The notes below the pieces were generated by a model that saw only the letters and a program-made list of their open reading frames with translations, was not told where the DNA came from and made no database searches. 64,000 nt of DNA, from contig JAPZLL010000048.1 in assembly GCA_036250225.1 (NCBI GenBank), positions 124,001 through 188,000 on the forward strand, in the 5' to 3' direction. Positions 45,946-57,001 of this stretch are shown in pieces (positions within the stretch are counted from its first letter, which is position 1; each line of letters starts with the position of its first letter). A program made the translations under genes and the position numbers. The DNA comes from Cercophora sp. LCS_1 (Eukaryota; Ascomycota; Sordariomycetes; Sordariales; Lasiosphaeriaceae).

Positions 45946-47440
45946 TGCTGATCGAGATCCTGGTTAGCGTTTGAGACCTGTCAAGAGTAAGCAATTCCTC
46001 CTCACTAGCGCTGTGTCGCTCGAATGAAGGAAAAGCTTGTGAGCTTACCTGTTGGAACGAATTCGTAGAGGAAGAGGACAGCCGTCGTAGTTACTGACCC
46101 GACAAACCGAAGGATGGAACGGTAAAGAATTGAAACTAAAAGTGGAAGACGAGAAGGCTCAGTAGTCTCTGATGGAAGGCTGTTGTTTCTTGAGACTTGT
46201 TGAAGTTGCTACCCTCGAGCCTGGTGGCTGAATGGCGAGAGAGGAGGTTTGAAGAAGGGAGTTTGGAAAGGGGTTAGGAGAGGAGGTTTAAAAAGAGTCA
46301 AAGATATAAATGGGAGAAGACCCTGTAATCTGAAAGAACAGGAAGGAGGCACCTGGATATCTTGGGAAAGGGGGAAAGATCCGTTGATGTGAGTTGAAGA
46401 CTGAGGCAAATGTGGTACTTTGGAAGTGATTTTGGGGTTATTTGTTTGGATAAAAGCGTTGAAAGAGGTGATGAAGAGTGCAAAAGGGTATGTTGTTAGG
46501 TTGAAAAGCTGAGATTGGTCTCTCCGAGAGGTGGTGAAGGAGATGGGAGATGTAAGGATCGGGGAGGAATAGGTGAAAGTCCTTGGCGTTTCTTTTGTGA
46601 AGAGTGTTTGGGAAAAAGGGGTGCTCGCCAATAGGCACCTAATATTGCTCGAGGTGACAAGGGAGCTGCACACAAATTTGGATGTTGCAGAGGAAGTCGC
46701 TACCCGGCAAGGTGCTCAGCGAGAGGCACCAACTTCCAGTGACTTTACCACGACCCTTCGCATCTTTGCTTGCTCTCGTTGCAGAGTGTCGCTCGCGTCG
46801 TTGACCCTAAGTTTAAATAATTTGTGGGATAGAGCGAACAAAAGTGGTAGTGTGAAGCAGATTATAGACCCCTTTCCTTTGCCTCAATTCAACAATGCGC
46901 CAGCTCAGGGCAAAGCTCCACAGTCCATCTCAGAGCCCCGGAATTCCCTTTCTTTGAAGAGCAAACAGAGATGCCGACCAGTTGGTTGGTATCTCGGCCC
47001 ATGCGCATCCCATCATCAAGAGAGCTGAAGTTTACTGGGTGATAGACCAAGCCAAAGCCCCACAAAGCCCAACTGCCGATGTAATGGGAGTGCCCCCGGC
47101 ACGACTTCCATCATTTGCAATACCCAGGCCGTGTAGATAAGGCGTCATACTGCCCGCAGGAGAATTGAGCAAGGCTTTGGGGCTCGTCCATTGACTCCGA
47201 GCTTTCGTCCCTGACGCGCCACCATCACCACCGCCAAATGCCCGAAGACCATCCCCACGTCGCTCAACCTCCCTCGTCGTTATCAAAGCCAAACCTCCCA
47301 GCTGACCGCCATTCTCCCATGATCCATGACAAACCGATACCGATAGCGCGGGACGGCCCCGGTTAAGTGGGTCCATAACCGGGTCGCGGAAAGGTCCCCG
47401 CCCAACTCTCACGGCGCCATGCCCATCTCGCGGTTGAGAG
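45946..47440. other. Intergenic, no supported gene
   Basis: Upstream region of the DUF7587-like gene. The frame at 46573-47028 (151 codons, no ATG-led conserved motif) is not supported. Confidence 0.45.
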
Positions 47441-47712
47441 TAGGGGTCGGAAATTTCGTTTCACTTGAAGATATTTCTGAATTTCGAATTTCAGGCCCCT
47501 TCTGTTTCTGAAAACCGAAATTTCAAGGGGTTAGGGTTATGTGTTCACCCCCGTGACCCCACTGCTCCAGGTAGGCATAACCCTCACCGGGTTCCCCTTT
47601 AGCTATAACCCTAACCCCACTTTCAGTTTCGTTTCATGGGTCGGCCGTTTTAGAAATAATTTCATGCGGTCCATGAAATTTCTGAAAATCTTTCCGTCAT
47701 ACCCGACCCCTG
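47441..47712. mobile_element. hAT-type miniature inverted-repeat element (MITE)
   Basis: 272 bp. Ends: TAGGGGTCGG on the left and, on the right, the complement of CAGGGGTCGG. Flanks: GTTGAGAG before and GTTGGGAG after, an 8-bp target duplication with one mismatch, the size made by hAT transposases. Inside, GGGGTTAGGGTTAT (47527-47540) and its exact complement (47605-47618) form an inner hairpin, and AAATTT/GAAATTTC motifs recur. No coding capacity. It ends 128 bases before the ATG of the NmrA-like gene. Confidence 0.8.
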
Positions 47713-47839
47713 GTTGGGAGGTGAGGGGCTTCTCAAAGAGCTCCATATCTCATGTCACCTTCTCCTCCGGTGCTTTTACCGCCTCCACCACCCTTTTCTC
47801 TCCTCCTCAACTCTCCACCACAATTCCGATCACAACACC

Positions 47840-48859
47840 ATGGCAGGCCCCAAAAAGACCATCGCCGTCATCGGCGCGACCGGCAACCAAGGCGGCTCCG
47901 TCGCCCGCCGTTTCCTGGCCGCAGGCTACCACGTCCGGGCTTTGACCCGGAATCCAGCCTCCCAGGCCGCCCAAGAGCTCGCCTCCCTCGGCGTAGAGCT
48001 GGTCCAGACCGAAATCGACGACCCGGCATCCATAACCGCCGCCCTGGCCGGCGCGAACCTCATCTTCTCTGTAACCCAATACTGGGAACCCTTCTTCCGC
48101 CCCGACTGTCGCGCCGCCGCAGCCGCCGCCGGGATTTCATGCAGACGGTACGCCTACGACGTGGAACTCAAACAGGGCAAGAACATCGCCGACGCCGCTG
48201 CCGCCACCATCTCCTCCCTCGACGAGAACGGTTTCATCGTATCCACCCTTTCGCACGCAGGCAAGTGCAGCGGTGGCAAGTTCACCGAGCTGTACCACTT
48301 TGATAGCAAGGCCGAAGTCTTCCCCACATATGTCGAAGAACAATACCCGGAGCTGGCCAAGAAGATGTCGTGTGTTCATACGGGGTATTTCATGACGTCC
48401 TGGAGAATTCTGCCGGGGAGTTACTTCAAGAAGCTGGATGATGGGTCGTTCCAGATGCGGTTTCCGACAAGGGAGGATAAGCCGATTCCGCACCTGGATG
48501 TGAACGGCGACACGGGTAATTTCGTGTATGCTGTTTCGCAGATGCCGCCTGGGGGCGCGTACATGGCGGAGGGAAGCACGGTTGGGTTTGGGGAGTATAT
48601 TAGGATTTTCGGGGAGGTGACGGGTGCTAGGGTGACTTATAAGCAGGTTAGCTTCGATGAGATGGTGGCGGATACTGAGGATACGGATACGGGCATTGAG
48701 GTGGCGTGGATGTATCAGTATGCGGATGAGCCGGGGTATGATGGTGGGATGGAGCTGTTGACGGCCAAGGATCTGAGGGCCAAGGGGATTGAGTGTCCGA
48801 TGACGAGTCTCGAGGAGTGGATCAGGAAGCAGGATTGGTCGCCTGTTTTGGGCAAGTAA
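47840..48859 (+). CDS. NmrA-like NAD(P)-binding protein
   Basis: A single exon of 339 residues from an ATG in a CACAACACC context. Known: the NmrA-like group of atypical short-chain dehydrogenases binds NAD(P). Some members sense redox state for nitrogen regulation, others are reductases. Seen: KKTIAVIGATGNQGGSVARR, the Rossmann strand and GxxGxxG motif at residues 6-20, then VRALTRNP, the second-strand Arg typical of NADP preference, FRPDCRAAAAAAGISC, and SHAGKCSGGKFTELYHFDSK. The catalytic Tyr-x3-Lys of classical SDRs is not evident, as usual for this group. An hAT-type MITE lies immediately upstream and may contribute promoter sequence. An AATAAA lies about 100 bases past the stop. Confidence 0.88.
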   Translation: MAGPKKTIAVIGATGNQGGSVARRFLAAGYHVRALTRNPASQAAQELASLGVELVQTEIDDPASITAALAGANLIFSVTQYWEPFFRPDCRAAAAAAGISCRRYAYDVELKQGKNIADAAAATISSLDENGFIVSTLSHAGKCSGGKFTELYHFDSKAEVFPTYVEEQYPELAKKMSCVHTGYFMTSWRILPGSYFKKLDDGSFQMRFPTREDKPIPHLDVNGDTGNFVYAVSQMPPGGAYMAEGSTVGFGEYIRIFGEVTGARVTYKQVSFDEMVADTEDTDTGIEVAWMYQYADEPGYDGGMELLTAKDLRAKGIECPMTSLEEWIRKQDWSPVLGK

Positions 48860-48957
48860 TTGGCGATTGAGTTGGAGATAAGGATATGAGGAAGCGTATG
48901 TACAAAGAAGGCTGAGAAAAGTGTACAGCTGGGAGCATCTTGATACAAGATGGTCCT

Positions 48958-48963
48958 AATAAA
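48958..48963 (+). promoter_or_regulatory. Possible polyadenylation signal of the NmrA-like gene
   Basis: AATAAA about 100 bases downstream of the stop codon, at a suitable distance, though fungal 3' ends often do not need this hexamer. Confidence 0.35.
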
Positions 48964-49086
48964 ATTTGAAGATCTAAGGTTCGGGTATTATCGCAAGTCT
49001 GATGACGGGATATCCAAAGTAGAGCAAACAAGGAATGGTGAACATCAAAGTGTTGCGTCCAACAGCATGAAGGACCGGTTGCTACA

Positions 49087-51105
49087 CTAGGAGAGACCCC
49101 GTTGCGCCAGGGCACGAGCAGCGCGCATCGCAGTGTACCGATTCTTGGCAGCGAGATTTGTGAGAAGTGTCGGGTCTGAAGCGAGAACGCCGTCGAGATC
49201 GAGGTCGAGCACATAGTCGATCGTGTCTTGATCACCCGGGCTCGTAAGCGCATCGGCAAACATGGCAACGAGGTCGTCCTTCAACAGCCCCTTCCCAAGG
49301 CAGCCCCTGCGAACGAGTATGTCACAGGCTCCTAGGTTACGAGCACGGAACGCGACCTGCAACGGCGTCTGGCCGTCCCTGTTTTTGACACGACAGAGAT
49401 CATTGGCACCCGGAACGGCCAGGAGAACGCGCAGGGTCGAGTTCTGCGTCGAGTGGAGGGTGGTGGTTCCCTTAAAGATGAGATGGAGAAGGGTGTTTTC
49501 CTCGCCGTCGGTCTCGTCCAGCCGGGCGCCGCCACTAATTAGCACACGGATCGTACGAGCGAGCACTTCGGGACTCCGCTGGATAGCGCCGACGGGATTT
49601 CGAGGCCCCAAGACAGATTGCATCAACGCATTCCGCTCGCCGGCGTTGCGGTCATGAATGTTCGCACCAGCGGTAATGACAGCCTGCAAGGCGGGGTTGT
49701 TGTGGTACTGGGCAGCGGCGATCAGCGGTGTGTCTCCTCCACAGTCCCTGTCGTTGATCAGCGCGCCTTTGGAGACGAGCTTGTGGATCGTCCTCATACG
49801 TGCCTCATCAGTCGCGGCTTTGGAGAAGAGAGCCTTGGGAGATGTCTCCCTGTGTGCCGGCATGGCAGAAGGCATACAGCACATATGGAGAGGCGACAGC
49901 CCGCCGCCTGTCTGCGTCGCGATGAACCCGTGGTTTGCGTTCGCGCCCAGGTCCAGAAGCCGATCAACTGCATCAAAATGGCCAAGCCGGCACGCTTCGC
50001 CGAGCGGGGTGATGGTGGCATATGGCAGAAACAGCTTGGTGTCGACGTTGATCTCAGCCCCCAGCGTCAGAAGAAGAGGCACCGTCGAGTCCCAGCGGCG
50101 CTCGGCGTATGCGTGGTAGAATGGGGTCAGAGTTTTGCCGTCCCTAACATCAACGTCCGGCTGGATCTTGTTGTCCACCAGGTACCGGACGAGATCAGAC
50201 AGCCCCACCGCGGCAGCGTGATGGAGAGCGGTCGCGCATTGCCCCGAGTTGTCAACGTCGTCGGCTTCCATCAGGTGAGAGGCGCCCCTGCGCAACAACA
50301 GCATAGCAGTCTCGGGCCGGGAGTGACAGATGGCAATATGCAACGCAGTCCAAGGAGTGTGCGGATCAGGCTCGGGGGCTTCAGCGGCGTTCAGGAGCCC
50401 GTAGAGAGGCGCACACTCGCAGATATGGATACACGACTTGGTCAGGGACGCGCCATATTCCAGCAGTATCTCAATGATATTGTTGTGGCCGGATTGAGCA
50501 GCAAGGTGTAGGGCGTTGTAGCTTCGTACGATGACGCGACCAGCGGGCACCTCGACGACGCTGCCGTGGGCATGGTCGGCCGGGATAGATAACGCGTCGC
50601 TCTGGAGCGAGATAGAATCCTCCATCGAGACGTCCGAATCGCGATCCCAGTCGTGCCAGAAATCTGGGTTGGAGTTGCTTGAGGGCTGGGTTGTGGTGAC
50701 GGTCGCAGCATGGTCGCTGGCGTCGGTCTCGGGGGAGCCCTTTGTCGTCGGCTCGGTGTCTTCGGTATTGCACAGCGTGTGAGCATCCTCGCTGGGTGCT
50801 TGCGCTTGCTTCGCCGTCGCATTGACCCTTCTCCAATCCTCAATCGGCAGACTGTCCACAAAGTCGTAGTCGGGAGATATCCCAGCGTCAAGGACCTTTC
50901 TCAACGTTCCAGCGATACCGCAATGCGCAGCCCAAGCCAGGGGCCACGCATCGCCCGCAACAACGATCCGCTTGTACAGCGCCGAATCCACAATATTGTA
51001 TAGCCTTCGATCGGCGCGCGCGAGGGACGAGAGGTCTCGGAGTCGGTCGAGGTGACCAATCACAAAGCCGATCAGTTCGGGGGGCAGTGACGAGAGGGAT
51101 GCCAT
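49087..51105 (-). CDS. F-box and ankyrin-repeat protein
   Basis: A single exon. The frame stays open upstream, but the ATG at 51105 is chosen because it starts directly at the F-box; 672 residues. Seen: an F-box-like N-terminus (LSSLPPELIGFVIGHLDRLR, then SLARADRRLYNIVDSALYKR), a disordered acidic Ser/Thr-rich insertion (about residues 95-185), then about ten ankyrin repeats with typical cores such as YNALHLAAQSGHNNIIEILL, TALHHAAAVGLSDLVRYLVD, GDTPLIAAAQYHNNPALQAV and GQTPLQVAFRARNLGACDIL. Known: F-box proteins link substrates to SCF ubiquitin ligases, with ankyrin arrays binding the substrate. Such proteins are greatly expanded in filamentous fungi. Substrate unknown. Confidence 0.85.
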   Translation of the reverse strand: MASLSSLPPELIGFVIGHLDRLRDLSSLARADRRLYNIVDSALYKRIVVAGDAWPLAWAAHCGIAGTLRKVLDAGISPDYDFVDSLPIEDWRRVNATAKQAQAPSEDAHTLCNTEDTEPTTKGSPETDASDHAATVTTTQPSSNSNPDFWHDWDRDSDVSMEDSISLQSDALSIPADHAHGSVVEVPAGRVIVRSYNALHLAAQSGHNNIIEILLEYGASLTKSCIHICECAPLYGLLNAAEAPEPDPHTPWTALHIAICHSRPETAMLLLRRGASHLMEADDVDNSGQCATALHHAAAVGLSDLVRYLVDNKIQPDVDVRDGKTLTPFYHAYAERRWDSTVPLLLTLGAEINVDTKLFLPYATITPLGEACRLGHFDAVDRLLDLGANANHGFIATQTGGGLSPLHMCCMPSAMPAHRETSPKALFSKAATDEARMRTIHKLVSKGALINDRDCGGDTPLIAAAQYHNNPALQAVITAGANIHDRNAGERNALMQSVLGPRNPVGAIQRSPEVLARTIRVLISGGARLDETDGEENTLLHLIFKGTTTLHSTQNSTLRVLLAVPGANDLCRVKNRDGQTPLQVAFRARNLGACDILVRRGCLGKGLLKDDLVAMFADALTSPGDQDTIDYVLDLDLDGVLASDPTLLTNLAAKNRYTAMRAARALAQRGLS

Positions 51106-54100
51106 TTTGCGATATCGGCCAAGCCGGGCGGGGGATCGCGGTCGGCAGCTGGATCGGTCGGTCGCAACGTCGGTTCTCGTCGTACAGGCACGCAACCGCT
51201 CTTGACGTACGTGTCGCTGGTCAATCGGTCTGCATGTTCGTCTGGGGAGTCGGGGGAGGTCGAGGACAATTTGCGAGGATTGCGCGTCCAGGGGGGTCCA
51301 TGCCCCGTTGCAGGAGCCGGGATTTCTGGCCGGGTGAATTGGCTTTGGGCCCGGCTCTCTGCCGGCATCCCTCCGGCAATGCACGGACCGTACTACTTCG
51401 GGCAGCGCTACAAAATATTGCCCCAGACTTTATACAATCAGAGGGTATCAAGGGACCCGACAGAGGTGTCATTTTGATATTTGATACTGGGGATGCCTCT
51501 CACAAAAAGGCGGGCGTACTATTATTTCGACGGTGCGTCCAACCCCCACCAAAGAGAAAAAAAGAACCTAACCCCCAGACAAAAGATGAATATCTTCTCA
51601 AAAGGAAAGCCGCCCTCAGCCCACTCATCCCCCTCACCACATCACGATCCAACACAACATCACCATACTTCAGGCAACAGACACCAAAACCACCACCAAG
51701 CCCATCCGTAACACCCATCGTTCAAAGTAAACGGGCCATCTGAAAAGCGTGAAACGGTTAAATGACTAGGATATAGACGTAGATGACATCAAAAGAGGGC
51801 TTGAAGACTTAGCGTATGCAGAGGTCGAGGCTGGGGGTGGAGGAGGAGCCGGCGCCGGCGCAAAGTCCATATTGAATTCTTTTTCGGACACCGAGGTTAC
51901 AAAGAGGCAAGGGTTTTTTTTTTTTTTTGCGGGCAGACGAACTTTCCTTCGAAAGAAGGCTTTGCGAGTAACGGGACCCTGTGATGTCAAAGGAGAAGAG
52001 AAGAGAATAGACGAGCAAAACCCGCAAAACTCCGTCTGCACACATACACTCTCAGAGATAGCATCTTCCTTCTAGGCACAGTTTATTGATATTTCGGCGC
52101 TGCAAGTCTCTGACAAAATAGATGGCCTGAACATAATGTTGAAGGGACATTGGTCAACTGAAATAGAACAAGTCCAAATCCTCACGGATGGTACATAAAG
52201 GTTGACGAAACCTTGCATGATGGCTTTTTGTTCATGTTAGCTAGCACTTGGAACAATCAACAATATAGCATAGGCTATACCTAGTGGCTGGCGTTGCCGG
52301 GACCTCAACTGCGTTCAGTGGCGATAGACAGAGGAGCTTCAAAGGCAAACAAGCTGCCCACCAAGCATAGACCAAGGTGCGGCTTCTAGTCCAACCTGGA
52401 CGTTCTATACTTATTACGATTCAACTGAGGGGCCTTGGTTCCGTATGTCCAGATGTGCCCCCAGCTCTATCCCGCGCTCGGGCAAGGGAAAATCGAGAAA
52501 GCTGTATTTGGAACACTGGCCAGTCACCAGGAGAAAATGAGGCACCTGGGTGGGAAACCGGACATTCATTTCAATAAAAAGGATGGCACTTTCCTAACTT
52601 CACAGATGGTCAAACTATCAACTGGTCATCTGATAGGGCCTAACTAGAGACGTTTCAACCACAAGGAAAGCGCTGCATCTGAGGAGGCAGGCATTCAAAC
52701 GCCCTCAATTCTTCCTGACATTCAGTCGTCTTTCTCTTTCTATTCTTTGGCAAGCGGTCCAGGCACCTCTGATGCTTTCTTCGGGAGGAATCTTCTTGTT
52801 CGCCTCACGCCCCCCTTCCCTACCCGACCCCCGATAAGAAATCTGCTCCACTGGCACCATCCTACAGACATCCTGGCACTGCGTCTTTGCTGCCACCGCC
52901 ACCCTACGCCACCCCCTCCTCCTTCCCGTTGCCAACTACGGGCATAAATCTTTATTCGACTTCTGTTGGCGCTGCCACCCCGCGTCCGTCCCTAGACGAC
53001 CGTCCGGCCTCTAGGCCCAGTCCCGGCCCCGGTTTCGCCTCGCCAGTCCTCTCAACACCCTAAGGATACTAGAACCGAAACAGAACATCTTCCGAACCCG
53101 GTGAGCCGATCAGCGGGAGGCCAGACCATGGATGTATGGCGATGGGATGGCATACGGTGCAAGCTGTCGTGGCAGTTTCAGTGTCTCCGAGTTTTGCCCG
53201 ACGTCTTTGAGGGACACTCGATGACATATCATGTAGGTCTCAGATACCTACCAAGCCAAACTGGCGTGGAACAGTCACCATTGGCCGTGGTATGGGGCGG
53301 AACTGCTTCCGAATGGGAAACCAAGAGAGAAACCAGGATGGGGCTACCAATGGTAGCGCCTGGCTGACCTCGTGAAGGCGGAATTACACACCCATGACTA
53401 CCTCTTGGACGGAACAAGTGTTGGCATATGTCTCAAACAGCCACACCAGAACGACTGCGATCGGTCTGGGTATGTGATGGAGCTCATGCCGGCCGGATGA
53501 TCTACACTTTTTAGCAACCTCTGCGTGTCGAGAGGGGAACAGACGAACGATAGTGGTGAGAACCTGAACATCACACACCACTGGGGAGACGGTCCGAACC
53601 GGGGCGGGCATTTGAACGGCCAGACTCCCATATCACTTCCTTTAGCACGCCGTGGCGTTAGCCACTCCCGCAATGCCTCCGCCTGGGGGCTGCCTAGTCA
53701 CTTACCATACGCCAGGTCGTCGTACCAAACGCCTACGGTTCACATTTTTGCTCACACTCGATCGCAGAGGAGCATCTGTGGAGAGCAATCAGATTTACGG
53801 GGTATTATTCCCGGTCAGCTGGGTCCGAAAACTCGGATTGATGGAATTGCTCATTGTTGCGGTGGTGGTGGGGAAACAGGAGCCAAAGGCATCCAGGATC
53901 TCGGCTGCAAGGTAACCCTCTAAGACCTGATCGGCGACCACTGTGTTGAGAGCTGGGTGGGCGGCGCGGGAGGAGAGGTCGGAGGGGGACACGGCAGTCA
54001 AGTAGCGTCGACCGATTAGGTTATTGAGCGATCATCAGCAAGTGAGATCTCAGTCGATAAGGAAATACCTTGATTGACGGGACTTGTCCAGGAGGGTTCA

Positions 54101-54916
54101 CGTTCCTCTTGTGGAAATGCTCTGCAGACAAGATGGAGGAGTTTGCGCTTCAAAGCAGCACCGAGGATGAAACCAAGACACCCCAAGCCCAAAGCGGGGA
54201 CTCCCGGTTCGTTCGGCCGACGCATTGAGCGCTTGGTGGTGGAGGTGTTGCCTTTTGGGTTGCTTTTGGCCATCCCGATGCGGTGCAGCAGTGCCGATCA
54301 CGGCGCTGGCGGATAAGATGCGCGACCGCAATTCGGCGCATCCTTGCTGCACATCAGCTCCCACCGCCGCCCCGACAGGGCTCTCCAGCCGTGCCCCCGG
54401 CCCCCATAGGTAGGGATTACTCCAGTCGCCATCGTGGGATCAGTGTGGGAGATCGGTGGCTGGATGGGGCCGGCGCGCACCTCAGATGTCCAAGGCAGGG
54501 GCAGAAGGGGCAGCAAGACGGAACTAGCCAGTGCGGAATATGACGGAGCCAGGATCAGTGGTTGGTTGGCATCCCGCGAACCACACCTGAAATGTTGGGG
54601 GAAGGAGCAACAGGTTATCGACCCATCTCACATTCCCATGCCAAATGTTCCTGCCGTCTCCCTCCGTGACGGCCAAAGAGAGGCGCTCGAGGTCCCGGCC
54701 TGTACCCCTCCATCTTCTACCTAGGCATTTCCTACTTGTCCATGCACTGTGGTCGGCATCAGCTGCACTTGTCACACACACGGACCGAATCTGCCCCCGG
54801 GTCTGCGTCCCGATAGCCAAGATTGGCGGACACATGTCCATGGGACGATATAACCAACGTGATTTGCAATCCTGCCCTTCCTTCACACATACACCGCTTC
54901 TCGAACAAAAATTCCA
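51106..54916. other. Large intergenic region, repeats only
   Basis: 3.8 kb without a supported gene. Contains a CA-rich tract (51600-51720), a 15-base T run near 51914 and the start block of the dispersed repeat near 52111. Several frames of 70-130 codons overlap on both strands without motifs. The left end contains the ankyrin-gene promoter. Confidence 0.45.
52111..52200. repeat. Dispersed repeat, possible copy C (start block only)
   Basis: TGACAAAATAGATGGC at 52111 resembles the first block of copies A and B (TGACAAAATAAACGGC), preceded by CTGCAAGT as in copy A and followed by an ACTGAAA-type motif at similar spacing. The second block was not recognised. Confidence 0.35.
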
Positions 54917-57001
54917 ATGCCCATCTCACGGCGGACGGGCAGCATTAGCAAAGGTGACGGCGCCACCGGTCAACCGAGACAGCTACCGGGGTCGGCCTGT
55001 GAGGAGTGTCGAAAGCGCAAGTTACGATGTGAGATGACTCTCGCTCCCCCGACTTCAGCTGGGCTGACGTTTGCCACAGGCGACCGCCAGCGACCACAAT
55101 GTGGTACCTGCGCAGATGCCGGAATCGCATGCGAGGTCAACCACAACCGTCTCGCCCGCGGCCCGAAGAAGGGTGATCTGAAGGCGTTGCGGAGTCGCAT
55201 CGGTAAGCTGGAGTTTCCACCGCCTCGGAGTATCTTCACTGAAGCTGTCTGCAGTGGCACTAGAGCGGCGACTCAGTCTCGACCAGACAGGAGAACATCT
55301 CATCATTGGCGACCCGGATATGGCGGTCCTAGACGACTTGCCCCTTCTCGCTCCCGCACCAGACGGCGAGCCACCTCATCTTCCAACACCCCCCGAGAGG
55401 CAATTCTGGGACAACGAGATCCACGTCCACATGCCTCCTACTACTCCTGCCGCCGCTCCCCTACCATTGCCACCCTTCAAGTTCCCTCCATCACCCCAGT
55501 CACCACCGCAGCGGACGTTGGTTGACGACCTCATGCGTGCAGACTTGTATATTCGCCCCGCCCTTGCTGCGCATCCCCATTACAGAGCTAACTGTCATGT
55601 GACAGAGATCAGCTTTACTTTGACCGGGTTCATCCCAATGTTCCCATCTTCAATCAGTCACGCTATTTCGCCCAGTCCCGCCGCACCTCCAGTGATGGCG
55701 GTAACAGTCATCAATTATGTCTGCAGTACGCCATGTGGACGCTGGCCATGGCGCTCTCCTCCCAATTCGAAAGCCTCAGGACATCCATGTACAACGAGAC
55801 ACGGCAGATGCTTGAGGACCTCGACATGATGGAGGACGACATGGGTGTGGTCCGCATCGAGCAGGTGCAGGCGTGGCTGCTCATTGCATACTACGAGTTC
55901 GCTCGCGCTAACTATCGTCGAGGCTGGGTCAGCGCTGGCAGGGCATTTCGGCTTGTTCAACTCGCAAAGCTTCATGAGATCGACAGTCCAGGGAACCGGT
56001 TCGATGGAGAGGACGCAGTACTCGTCGAGGAGAGGCGGCGGACTTTTTGGGTGGCCTACTGCCTTGACAGGTTTATCTGTATGAGGAGCCGTTGGCCGTT
56101 GACGCTAGTTGAAGAGGTGGTGAGTAACCCCGCGACTTAGGAGGCTTCCTTTGCTAACAACCAACAGATATGCACCCGACTCCCTTCACCAGAGATGGCA
56201 TTCCAAGGAGGCCATCCTATCCAGGTTTGCTTCCTTTCCGAGGCAGTCGCATCAAACGATCACGCTCTTTTCTCTCCGTTGGCGGAATGCGCCATCTTGG
56301 TCACGATTTGCGGGCGCGCAATGTCCCACTCTCAGGTTTCAAAAGTCGAGAGGGCGTATGGCAATGCAACCTTGGACTTTTGGCTTCGCCACGAATGGCT
56401 GGATGGTTTACTCAACAGACGACTCGAAGTTCTGTCAGCAAGCTATCCAGTCGCGTCTGCTATTACAGACTCCATGCTGCTGTTTTCCTTCTTGCTAGCT
56501 CAAACCACGGTCATTTACTTAGCCAATATTGTCGAGGGATTTGAGACGCAGCAACAAAATCACCAAACAGTTGCAAATTACACACAGCGAGCGGTAAGAG
56601 CAGCACAGGAAATTGCTCTGCTTTCAAAGACACAGGAGAACGTTGGGTACTTTAAAGTGAGAATCCTCACACGGCGCTCGCGCGGGCTTGCGCCACCCGC
56701 TCTGTTTAAGACCAGTTTGCTAACAATTGTTGACTAGGCCCACATCTTCTTACCCCTAGCGATATTCTTCGGTGCGTCACGCCTTACAGCACAGCAGAAC
56801 CTAGCACGAGATGAGATTGAGGTCATGACCGGGGGGTTTCAACTTTTGGGGTGCGACGGTGGGCCGGGTTTGGACTTTGACAGACAGTCCTGCATCGATG
56901 TATTGACTAAGATGCAGAGCTTCAACAATCTTGCTAGAGAGCACCTGTGTGTGCTGGAGGGACGAGATTTTACGCCAGAGTATGTACCACGATTGCAATG
57001 A
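54917..57001 (+). CDS. Zn2Cys6 zinc-cluster transcription factor, 6 exons
   Basis: Exons 54917-55028, 55080-55202, 55255-55546, 55606-56119, 56168-56656 and 56738-57001; all phases agree, 597 residues. Seen: the zinc cluster CEECRKRKLRCDRQRPQCGTC...C with Cys28, 31, 38, 45, 48 and 55; a basic linker (RLARGPKKGD) and a short coiled segment (LRSRIVALERRLS); a Pro-rich stretch; then the fungal-specific transcription factor domain with ADLDQLYFDRVHPNVPIFNQ, AWLLIAYYEFARANYRRGWV, LHEID and EERRRTFWVAYCLDRF. The first intron (51 nt) falls between the third and fourth zinc-binding Cys codons. The gene converges on the HR-PKS gene with 1.2 kb between the stops, so it may be the pathway regulator of a metabolite cluster. 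Confidence 0.92.

Noticed and set aside
46573..47028. 151-codon plus-strand frame
   Set aside because: No conserved motif, overlaps other frames and lies in a promoter-like region.
47527..47618. TTAGGGTT motifs suggesting internal telomeric repeat
   Set aside because: Only one or two units, arranged as an inverted repeat inside the MITE, not a tandem array.
49618..50511. 297-codon plus-strand frame over the ankyrin gene
   Set aside because: Antisense of conserved ankyrin repeats, no independent start context or motif.
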